Source of the DNA: Nocardia sp. NBC_00508
GTDB lineage: Bacteria > Actinomycetota > Actinomycetes > Mycobacteriales > Mycobacteriaceae
NCBI RefSeq assembly: GCF_036346875.1
Contig: NZ_CP107852.1
Span: 3,534,001 to 3,598,000 of the forward strand
DNA: 64,000 nucleotides
Reading direction: 5' to 3'
Below the pieces are notes generated by a model. That model was given only the letters and a program-made list of their open reading frames with translations, made no database searches and had not been told where the DNA came from. The stretch's first letter is position 1. The number at the start of each line of letters is the position of its first letter. Below, piece after piece: positions 44,101 to 56,100 of this stretch. The position numbers and the translations under genes were made by a program.

Positions 44101-47100
44101 GGGTCCGGTCCCGGCGGTGAATCGCCGATAAGGCTGGCGGGCTGGGCGTTGCGGCGCGAGCGGATTGTCCTGGAAAGACACGTCCGGTCCCGCAGGCCGC
44201 CCGCCGCCTCCAGGGCGCTTCGACTGTTCAGGGGGGCGCGCGTGGGCAGGGGTCTGCGAGGTCACGCTGCTCATCAGAACGGCAGTGACGTTGTCGTGTT
44301 CACCGTTATCGATGGCGTGCCGCACGAACGATCTCGATGCGTCGAGCAAGTTGCCCGATGAGTCCGCCAGTTTCTGTCGGAGCGCGTCGGCGATTTTCTG
44401 TTCGGGAGTGTCCGCGCTCGACTCGTCTTCGTGGTAGATGTTCACGGCTCCGTCCGAGAACAGTGCCACGAATCCGCTGTCGGTAAGGTTGTGAACGTTG
44501 GGCTGGAGCTCACCCAATTCGATGTTCTTGCCGAGATAGCTGTTCAGACCGGAAGCGAGCCAGGAGTGCCTCAGCTCGTGGACGGTCATGTTGAGGCGCG
44601 CGGCCATTTCGACGATAGCCGGGTCATCGTCGGTCAATTTGATCGCGGGGCCGCCGTCGCGGGGAATCCAATAAGCGGGTGAATCGCCGCGTGACAGCGT
44701 GATGAGCTGTGTCGGAGTAGCGACGGTCAGCACCAGTGTGGTGGCCGGCGGATCTTCGGAAGCAGGGTATTTCGTCGATATCAGATCCTCAACGGCACGG
44801 TGAGCGGCCTCGAATGCTCTTCTCGCGGTTCCTTCAGGGTCCGGCCTATCGCCGCGCGCGACACCGGCCGCCTCCCCACGGAGAACAGCCGCGGCTGCTT
44901 TGGTGGCCGCCTCCGATGCCTCTTCACTGTGGTCTTGGCTGGACACACCGTCGGCTACCGCTGCCAAAGTCCACTGCTCGCCACCGAAATCGGCCGTCGT
45001 GAGTGCGAAGGAATCCTCGTTCACGTTGTGCCGATGGCCGGTTTGCCCGCCCCGGTCGGTCACACCGGCGGCCGAGATCAGATCGACCTCGTAATGATCC
45101 CGCCATCTGGGTGAGCCGGCCGGCAGCCACGGATGGTCCGGGTCCACACCGGCCTCGAAAAGGCGGGCGATGGCGCCGTCGTGGAATGCGTCGAAATCGC
45201 CATCGGCTTCCAGCGTCGATCGCAATGCGTCGAATATGGGCCAGGACCGAATCTGGCCGAAGCTATGTCTGATGGAGGGTTCGGCACCGATGCTCACTCC
45301 CATCCCTACTTGATGCGAGAGAGCAGGCACAGACCACGACAACGCGCCTGGGTGCTGTGCCGCATACTGCACTAGCCGCTCGGCAACACGAAGGGCATCC
45401 GCGTACTCGTGTACGTAGATGACGATCCCGTCGCTCCTCGCCTCGCGCGGTCCGGCCACCTTTGCGCCGTAGACGCCGGGATAGTCATCGGATTGATCGA
45501 GGACCTCGTGCACGATCTCCCGCATCAGCGCAGGTGCCGCGTCTGGGTGCGGATTGCAATAGACGCGAAATTCACCGTTCTGCTCGGCGGTGGCGCGCTT
45601 GAAAGCGATGAAATCGATGACTGAGGGAAGTTGGATTACCGTGGAAATATTTCCGGGATGAAAATCCCTGCTGCCGGCTACGTGAGATTGTGCGGTTGCC
45701 TTTTGTTGCCCCGGACTTCGCTGTTCCACGATGCCCGCCACTTCTCTGACGTAGGACCGCGGATCGGTAGCCGGATTCGTATCGGGTGCGATCTGGAGTA
45801 GGTAGACATCGTCTTCGGTCCGGATGGAATGCCGGTTCTCCCAGACTTTCCGGAGAAGAAGCTCGAGGCTTTCTCGGGACACGTCGGGCGGCATGATTCC
45901 GTTCGCTAAATGGGAAAGCGCACGCAATGCGAGGATCCCATCGTATGGCGTGTCGTCGGGCAACGCCTCCCTGAGTTCCGTCAGGGTCCGTGGCCGGTCG
46001 AATATCTGTGGGAAATTCGCAACGGCATTCTGGACTACTTCAGTGCCTGCCTCCGGCGGCACGACCTGTGGGGCTGGTACTTCTGACTGTGCCGCCTGCG
46101 CGGGTTCCGGCCACTCAACCGGCTGAGGTGCGGATGCCACCTCCGGCTGCGCAGTAGCGCGGGCATCGGGCGCGCCGCTCGGCGTGCTCAAGGCGTGTGC
46201 GAGCTCGCGGACCCGGTCGTCGGCTTTGCGGAAACGATCAACCGCTTCCGTGACCAGCTGTTCTCGAGCACGAACGTAGACCTGCCGGACGCTCGTCGCA
46301 TCGGCGTCGTTCGCGTCCTTGAATGCCAGCCACTCCACCGCCGCGTGGAAGTGAAAGATCAGCAACCGCAGGCGGTCCTGAGTGATCGCCGCATCTGGAT
46401 CATCCACTATCTTCAGCAGTTCGTTGATCCCGCCGAGCATGCCGAGGAGCTTCTGGTACCTCGTCATCTCCGCCGGTGCCGCGGTACGTGGATCCACCAC
46501 CGCAGTGAGGTCCGCCTGCAACGACCGGAGCAGACCGACATCGACAGTCTCCAGCAGACCCCTGTCTCCGATGCTCGTCGGCCCACCGGTCGGGGGTGCG
46601 TTCAACCGTGCTGCGAGTTGATGGATGCGGCGGTCGGCGTCGGCGAAGCGCTGCCTAGCTTCGGCCACCCGCGCGTCCCGGTCGCGAAGGTCGTAGACCT
46701 GCTGGACTCCGGCCGCGGGGAGGCGGTTCTCGCCTGTGATGTTCTCGGCATCCGTCAACGCCGCCAGTCGTTCCATCACCGCGTGGAAATGCTGTACCAG
46801 CGTCCGGAACCGCGTCGGTTCGACCTGCGCGTCCGGTCGAGTCGCGGCGCGCAGCTCGTTCAGCCCGGCGAGCATGGCGTCGAGTCTTTCGACCGGCTCC
46901 TGTGTGGGTGAACCCCCCGCCGCATCGCTTTCCGCTTTGACCCCCTCGATCACCAGCTCCAGGAGTCCGGCGTCGACGGCGGCGCGCAGCTGTGCGACAA
47001 CAGGAGTGTTGTCGGCGGGTGGGCCAGTGATAGGCCCCTCGCCGGGGACTGGCCGTTGTGGGTTGGGTCCGGAAGGTTGGGCCGAGGCTTTGAGATTGCC

Positions 47101-50100
47101 GTTGCCGGATTCGGGGACGGCAGATGGCGCGTCAGGGTGCGCCGCAGTGCCATCGGGTTCGGAATTTCTCGCGCCCGATTGCCTCCCGCCGTGTCCACCG
47201 GGACCGGCTGTGCCATTCGCTGGGGTGTGGTGGTACCGCACGAATGGGTCGAATTCGGCAGGCCCGACCCCGCCGGGGAATCGCTGGTGCGGTTTCCGTG
47301 CGTGGCGGTGTGGGGTGCCTGGACCGGACCGGTGCGGACGTGTGGGGCTGGGAGTCCCGCCCCCTCCGGAGGGCGCGTCGGGATGGCCTGGGCCAGGGGG
47401 GTTGACCGCACTGGGTGTCTCGCTCGTGGGAACGTGACCGGGCGCGGGGATCAAGGTCGCGACGGTCCGCGCACTCGCGGTCGAGCCGCGACCGCCCGTG
47501 GCCAGCACCTGTGCGCGCTGCGGATGCCAGTAGTAGCCGAGTTCCTTGGCCGCGTCGAGCACCCGACGGCCTCGGGCGGTGTGTGCACCGATCTTCCCTC
47601 GGAATACAGCACTCACCACCGGCTTGTGAACACCGGCTGCTTGGGCGACCTCGCCCTGTGTCGGTTGGCGTGCAAACTGCCCGGCAACAAACTTTCCGTC
47701 GACCAACCGCCCGGGAACAAATCTCTGCTGGGCGAAGGCAGGGTCGATGACCCCTTCGAGCGCAGGTGGAATCGGATACCCGAGCCACTGGGCCGCGGCG
47801 AGTACTCGCTGCTCTTCTTCCGAATACGTCGGCTCGGTCCGATCGAGCGTGGTGTTGACGGTATCGCGATGCACTCCGGCCAGCTTCGCCACATCGGCTT
47901 GTGTGGCCCACTTGGTCAGTTCCCGCTCACTGAGCCCGAGGAAGAGTTCCGCTACCTCTGTCAGGCGGGCGGACCGCACGGGATCGAGCGCGTCATGCGC
48001 TCGACTCAGCTCTGCCGAGACTCGTTCGCGGGTCACTTCCTGAGTTCCGATGCCCAGGAAGTCAGCCAGCTCTACGCGCAATGCGCGCACCTGTCCCACG
48101 TCGATATCACGCCGTGGATGCCGCCAGTAGCCGAGGTCATCCGCTGCGTCGTGGACTTGCTGACCCAACGGTGTGTCTGACGCGATCTCGTCTCTGAACA
48201 CCTCGCTGACTGTCGCGGGAGCCACATCGGCGGCTCGAGCTACCTCGGCTTGGGTCGGTTGTGCCAGAAAATATCCCGGGATGAACGTGCCGTCGACAAA
48301 TTGCCCCGGAACGAACTTCTTCTCGACGAACGCCGGGTCGATGGCCCTGGCGAGTACCGGTGGAATCGGGTGGCCGAGCCACTGGGCCGCGACAAGTACC
48401 CGCTGCTCCTCCTCGGTGTACGAAGGCTCGGTCTGGGCGAGCACGGTGGGGACCGTCCGCCGGTCCACACCCGCCAAACGCCGCACGTCGGCCTCCGTGG
48501 GCAGGAGGTTCAACTCCCACTGCGCGAGCCCGAGAAAGAGGGCAGCCACTTCCGTGAGACGGCCGCTCCGCGAACTCGCCGAGTCGTCCCATCGAGGCAG
48601 CTCCAGCGATACCCGATCACGGGTCACGTCCTGCGGATCGATACCCAGCGCATCGGCCAACTCCATACGCAAAGTGCGCACTCGCTCGGCAGTGTCCCAT
48701 GGTCGATACCAGAAGCCGAGGCGGTCGGCTGCCTCGAGTACCTGCTGCCCCTCTGGGGTGTCTGCCGCGAGGTCACCTCTCAGTACCTCGCTGGCCGTCG
48801 GCAGAGGCACATCGGCCGCCTGTGCTACTTCGGCCCGAGTCGGTTGTCTCGCGAACTTTCCTGGAACGAACGCACCGTCGACGAACTGCCCGGGAACGAA
48901 TCTCTTTTGCGCGAACGTCGGATCGATAACATCTTCGAGCGCAGGCGGAATGGGATAGCCGAGCCATTGGGCGGCTACAAGTATCCGCTGTTCCTCCTCT
49001 GTGTGTGTCGGCCGGCTGCGGGAGAATGCGTCGAAGACTGCCATCCGGGAGACCCCTGCCAGGCGCATCACATCGACCTGGGTGGGTTGTCTGGCCAACT
49101 CCGTCTCATCGTGCTCGAGGAATAGCTCGGCCAGCTCGATGAGACGGGCTACTGTCGGGGACTCTGTTACGCCAGCAACCGTTCGCAACTCGGCCAGTGG
49201 ATCATTGGTCGAGGGTGGCCGAACCCGACCCCACTTCGTGATCACGAGCAGTTGTGCCAGTTCACCCTTCACCTCGAAGTCAGTATGAGCGCCCGGGGCC
49301 TTCGTCATGTCACGGCCGATCCAGGCCGCGATCTCCGGCAGCCGTCCTGCCTCGATAGCCCGGCGCCAGCCCTCCTCACTCAGACACCGCAGCTGTTGCT
49401 GCACGGTGTCGATTGCCTGCTGAAGCTGCGGCAGCTGAACCAGTGCCGGATCAATGCCCAGCACATCGGCCAATCCGATACGCAGCGCCCGTACCTGCTC
49501 GATATCGAGCTCTTGGCGGGGACGAGCGGAATCGGGGCTGATCTCGACAGGGACAGGTGGCGAGGGCAATTCGGCGTCTGTGGAATCGTCTGGCCCGACC
49601 GTGACCGGAAGCTGGAAGCTGTCACTTATCGCGGCGGGCATCCGGAAGACGTGTCGGATAACGCGGTTGTCCTGCTCCCAGTACCGGAGCAGCTCATCGG
49701 CGTCGTAATTGTGGAGAAAGTTCTCGACCGCGGTGACGAGTCGGGCCATCGCTGGCGAACCTGTGACATCAGCGATCCGACGCAGCTGTGCCAGCGGTGC
49801 TTCCGGTGCAGCGTCGTCCATCGGACGAAGTTGCGAAAGTCCGAGTACTTCCTGCAGTTCTCGATCCAGCTGCGTAGCTCGCCGGTGCAGTCGATCCCGT
49901 ACGTCAGCGGCCGAATTCTGCTCCGAGAGGACCAGGGTGGTCGCGGCTTGGGTATCGTGGTCCAGCTGGATTCGGCGCCCGATCCACTGCCCGAATTTCA
50001 CGGCGGGATCGGCATCCCCCAGGTTCTCCGCACTCAGATCGCCGAGCTGGTACTCCACGATTTCCATCGCCTGCAGCAACGGTCCACGGAGTACCAGGTT

Positions 50101-53100
50101 CGGATCGACTTCGAGTAGGTCGGCCAGTGCCGCTCGCGCTGTCTCGAACTCGGACCGCAGTTGTTCCAGCGCAGCGGAATTCGGGCCCAACTCCGCGGGA
50201 TCCGCACCAAGACGCGCAACAACGGCACCGCGGGGGGACGGCGACGGCATCCGCATCGACTCGGAATCCCCGGAGACCGCGCTTCGCAATTCGGTGGCTA
50301 GCTCGCGGTACCACGGCTCCATCAGCCCGCGCGTGATGTCTCCGTTGCGATGTCCCATCGCTACGGTCATTTCCGCCCGGCGCACCGCCCCGAAGAAGAC
50401 CAGTTCGCAGTACGTGCGCTCGTTTTGTGGAAGCTTCTCGATCGCGCGAAGGAGCGCTGCGAGGTCACCGCGCATCGCGTCGGCCACCTCGGCGGGAGCA
50501 CGGGCCTCCACTGCCTTCCGCAACTCGATATATTGCCGAGACCCCGGCAGCGGAAGGTCGTCTACGCCTACCCGGAACACCGGCCCTCGGGACAACCAAT
50601 CGGCCAAGGTGCGGGGGAGCTTGCTTCGCAGCGCTCCCCGAACGGCGCCGCCCGTTGCTTTCCATATCTTGGCCGTGGAAAGCCCCTGCAGATAGTCCAG
50701 CTCGGCGATTCTCCGGTGGATTTCGGTAGGAAGGGCGGCGATGGCTTCGAGCAGCGCCTCGAGATCACCGTTCATCGCTTCTCGCAATTCCGCGGGAATA
50801 CGGGCCTCTACCGCTCCGAGCAACTGCGCATACTCCGGCGAGCCCGGCTGCGGAAGCTCGTCGACGTCGATCTCGAACACCGGCCCCCGAGTCAACGACT
50901 TCACCAGCAGGCCAGGAACAGAGCGGTGTAGATGCCGGAAGCCATCGATACCGCTGTCAATCGCTTCTACAACGCGTGCCCGGCGCAACCCGTGCAGGTA
51001 GTACAGCTCCGCAAATCTCTTCTGGCGTTCCTCGGGGAGGTCGACCATGGCCCGAACCAGTGCCTCGAGATCACCAGCCATCGCTTCCCGCAGTTCGTCG
51101 GGTATGCGGGCCTCCACCGCTGTGCGCAACTCGTCGTAGCGCTGTGATCCCGGCGCCGGAAGCCCGTCCACCCCCAACCACTGGTACAGCAGTCCATCCA
51201 CGAGGTCATCCACCGACTCGTCCGTGTCGATCGCTTCGACGTCATCGGACAGGTCGGTGTCCTCGGCAGTATCCGCGTCAGTTCGGATCTCGATCGCCTG
51301 GATCAGGTTCTCGATCGCGGCCTGCTCCAGATCTGCGAGCCGGCCCGGCTGGTAGCCGTTATATGGCTGCGCCCTCGCGGTCTCCGCCTGGTCGAGGCCC
51401 AGCCAGAACCTGCGCTCCAGCCAGACCCGCTGCACGCGAGGGACATCGAGCATGGCCTGCTCGAACGTCTCTCGGTCCCATTCGAGACGGTCCGGATCCG
51501 ATTCGCTCGGTTCCGTGTCTCGCAAGTACTCCGAGACGCCCTGGCGGACCCGCTGAAACTTCTTGTCGCCGACCACGTCCCGCGCGATGTCGCGCAACCA
51601 CTCGCGGACATCGCCGTCCTCGGCGACGGCCCAGAGCCGCGAATCCGCTATATCGAACACAGCGCGGTTGATCTCCTGCGACAATCGCACCAACGGTTCC
51701 GGCGGCCGACGCCCCTGTAGCGGCGGAGCTCCCAACATTTCGAACACATCTCGGAACACGTCCCGCCCGTACTGCGCCCGGAACGCCGCAGCATCAACCT
51801 GTCGTGCCGGCTGCAGCGCCAGAGATTTGTCCGCGGGCGGTTCGGGGCGCGGGCGACTGGACGCGTCAGGATGTGCCGCAGTGCCATCGGGTTCGGAGCT
51901 TCTCGCGCCCGATTGCCTCCCGCCGTGTCCACCGGGTCCGGTTGCGCCATTCGCTGGGGTGTGGTGGTACCGCACGAATGGGTCGAATTCGGCAGGCGCG
52001 ACCCCGCGCTGGTGCGGTTTCCGTGTGTGGCGGTGTGGGGTGCCTGGACCGGATCGGTGCCGACGTGCGGGGCCGGGAGCCGCGTCAGTCTGCTGTGCTC
52101 GTTGCGACGTGGTACGCGTCTCGGTGCCATCAGCTGTGGTCTCGACGTAGTCCGGTGCTTCCGTCCCTGGCAGTGCCTGCGATACATGACCGGGTCGTGT
52201 ATCCGGAGGGAGCTGGGGTGCCGTCGGCGCCGCACCCGGCGCTTCGGGATCATTCTCGGCCGTGCCCGGCGGGATGTTCCGCTGGACCTCGAACCAGATC
52301 GTCTTGCCTCCCGTGCGGGACAAGTCCACGCCCCATGCGGTGGCCATGTTGTCCAGAAATCCGTAGCCCCGGCCACGCATGCCTGGTTGTCTCTGGCCCG
52401 CCATCAATGCGTCCAGATCGATGGCATCCCAGAAGGCGTCCACATCGAACTCGTCTGGACCCTCGTCGGGGCTGTCCTGCTGGGTCTGCTCGAGCTCGGC
52501 GAAGTTGCTCTCCGGCTGCCACGTGGGCAAACGTCGGCTGTCATCGGCGATCTCTACTCGCAACACGTCATCGAGCAGCCAGTACCGAGCCTCGGCGCTC
52601 CCGGCTTCGTGGATGTGCACATTGGTGACCAATTCCGTCACCAACAGCCCCACGGCTTCGATCTGGTCGGGGTCCGGCCAGCCCGCGCCGGTCAGCAGCC
52701 CGCGGGCGGCATGTCGAGACGTTCCGACCCCTCGTGGCACCGACTCCTCCGCGAAGCTCAGCTTCACGATGGGATCGGGCAGTACGTTCGACGGATCATG
52801 CTCCCCGGGGGATTCGAAGAGCTTGAACCACCTCTTTCTTCTTCCTCCGTGCCCGGTTCGGGCGTGTTGCCCGAGGTTGCTCAACTGGTAGCCCCACGCT
52901 CCTGCGTTCTCGTCGAGCAACTCGGTAAGCCGGCCCAATTCCGTCGACGTGCCGGGCTTGTCGCGCACCGGCAGAGCCGGTTCGGAGGCCACGTCGAAGG
53001 TCGCGTCGAATTCCTCGACCACCTCCACCACTGCCCACCGGTCGCCCGACTCTCCGAAAACGCCGTGCCGCAGCTGGGTACGTCCGTGCGTTGTTGCCAG

Positions 53101-56100
53101 CAGCGCGGCCAACATCGATTCGGCGGCATGGATGTGTTCGGCCGGAAAATCGGACAGCGATTCGCGAATAGAGTCGAGCTCGGCTACGAATCCTCCGTCA
53201 CCAGGATCCGCTGTGGCCGAGTCATTGTCCGTTCCCGCATAAGGTGGATGATGCGGTTCGGGCCATCGGGCGTGGTTCGCCACTGTAGTGCCGCGCGTGC
53301 TGCTCTCGACGTAGCCTTCGCCGGCCAGCGCCTTATATGCCGGCGCCAGAGCTGAATGCGACAATTCGAGGTGGACAGCGACTGCCTTCGCCGGGGGCAG
53401 TCGCGTGCCCTCAGGTATCCCGCCTGACCGGATCGCCTGGCGCAATAGCATTTCCACGGTGTTGCGCCAGCCGATTCGCCGCGCGGTTTCGGCCAACTCC
53501 TGGGTCGGCGATTCGGCGGCGAGCTTGTCCAGCAGTTGCGGTGCGGTCATCGGTACAGCCGGGTCCGGTACCGGTTCAGTCGGCCATCCGTCGTGCTCGG
53601 CCACCGTGGTGCCGTGCGCGCGGCTGCTCTCCAGATAGCCTTCGGTGGCCAGGCTCTGGTAAGCCGCTTCCACAGTCGACGACGACAAATCGAGTTGTGT
53701 GGCGACCACATCGGCGGGGGGCAGTCGTGTTTCCTCTGGTATTCGGCCCGACCGGATCGCCTGACGCAATGCCATTTTCACGGTGTCGCGCCAGCCGATG
53801 GCTTGCGCGATCTGCGTCAGCTCAGCTGCCGACGACTCCGCTGGGAATAATTCCAGCAGCAACTCCGCCCGGTCCGTGGACCGCTCTTCGAGGGGCTCGG
53901 TGGGCGGGGGCGCCGGACTGGTCCGAGCGGGAACGAGCATCAAGCCAGCCGCATCGGCAATCGCGAGCATCTGACCGATATCCATTGTGGTACCGGCATC
54001 GTCGGCGATGACCAGTGTCTGCTCGGTGATGTCATGAGCCAGCTGCCGCTGTTGGTCCGGATCGAGCGCGACAACGCCGCGTCCGACAGCATGCGCCACT
54101 GTGGCCAGTGCGTGCTCGAAAATCTGATCCGCGAACTGGTCACGCAACGGATCCGACGGTGCTTCGGCAACATGTGTGGGCGCGGAACCCTGCGACTCGA
54201 TACCGTTCGGTGTGAGGTGCGCATCGTCGGGCCGCGGATTCGGCTGTGCGCCTACAGGATTTGATCCTGCGCCATCGTCGACAGGTGCGACCGCATTCGG
54301 CGCGGTGGGCACTGCGCCAGTGGCAGCGGAACCATCGATTACCTCGACGCGATAATCGTCGAGGACACCGCCGGATTCGTCCTCGATCCGAATGGCCTCC
54401 AGGGCGGCCTGCACCCCCGGATCGACGCCGTTCATGAAGTGCCACTTGATCTGTGGCGGATGGCCGTCCACCCAATATTCGCGATTCAGATACGCGATGC
54501 GGAGTTGCTTACGCGCCTGCGCCTCCAGCCTGGTCTGACTCCGGAGCTGTGAGTCGAGGTCGTAGTTCTTGGCCTCATGCCACGTTCGGCCTTCGTCGGT
54601 CGAGACATCGACCTCGCTCTCGACCCGACCGGCACCCGGTGTTTCGAGGTGGACGCGAGTGCCCAGCGCATGGAGCACATCGAATTGCTCGGCCAACCCG
54701 ATCTCTCCCCTGGCTCCGCCGAGCTGGGCGAGATCGCTATTCATGATCTCCTTGATCATGCGGCGTGTGATCGGTACCCCGGCGGATATCCAAGCCTCAA
54801 CGGCGATGGAAAGCTGTTCGACCTCGGCGAGTCCCGTGCGGAAACCCTCGGGCCAGCGGGCCGCGTCCTCCTCTGTCATATTCGGTATCCGCGCCAGGAT
54901 CGCCTCCCGTCGCGGCACTAGTTCCTCGAATTCGGCTTGCAAGGCGCGCAACTGATCCTGGAGTTCACCTCGCTGCGCCTCGGGCAGGGGCTGGTGATTA
55001 CGACGGTAGACATCGGCCAGCAGGTCCGCGAGATTGGTTTGGGTTCGCTCGGCCCTTCTTCGATTCTTATCGACCCACTGGTTCGTCATGGTTACGGCGA
55101 TATCCGCGACCAGCGCGTGCGCCTTCTGAGTCTGTATGAAGGTATCGGCTGATGTCCTGGCCAGTGCGGCCGCAACATTTTCTGGGAAGCCGAGGGCCAC
55201 CGAGTTGGTGTGCTTGCTCAGCTGGTGGTCGCGGTATGTGGACTTGGTGGCCGACTGCAGGAACTCGCTGTAGACATTGAGAACGGCAAGGGCTGCCTGA
55301 TCGGTGACGGCGGTATCGGTGACGGCGTTCTCGATGTCGGAAAGCGTCGTGGTCAAGGCGGTCGGCAATTGACTGATGTCATTGGCGAGATCCTGCGCCG
55401 TGATGTGGTGCGCGACAGGCGGTGCAGCCTGCGCGGTTTCCTGACCAGGCGACGATGCGAGATCCCGCAGTGCTCGGAAGAGCATGAGGTCGTCGACCCA
55501 CTGGGTGGTCTGTGCTGCGGCAATACGGTCCTGTGCCGGGCCCTTCCCGGGAATCTTCTGGCGCTGCCGCTCATAGCGGCCGAGGATGGCTTGCTTGACC
55601 TGCTCCGTGGTCGCTGGATCGACGCCGGTTTCATCGACGCGGGTCAAGATGTCTTGGAGTCCACGTGTTTCCGAGCGGGCAGGCGGCACGGATGCTGTCG
55701 CAGCGTCGACGCTTGCCGCCGGATTCGGGACGGACGGTTCGCGACCGGGCCCATCGGACTGGACTCCCGCATTTGGCGAACCAGCACCACTGGGATTCGC
55801 AGCAGTGCCGTCGGGTTCGGGATTCCTCGCGCCCGTTTGGCGTCGGCGGCGTCCATGGGGGCCAGGTGCGCCATCTTCCCCGCTGTGGTGGTTCCGCGCG
55901 TACGGGTCGAATTCGGCAGGTCCGATCCCGACGGTGAATCGCTGGCGCGGCATACCTGTGTGGTGGTGCCGTGCACCTGGACCGGCCGGACGGCGAGGTG
56001 CTGGGCTCGGTGTACCGGAGGTCTGTTCGACGGACGCGTCGGTTGGCTCGGGCGCGTTCGGCCATTGTTCGCGGTTCGCCACCGTGGAGCCGAACCCGGG

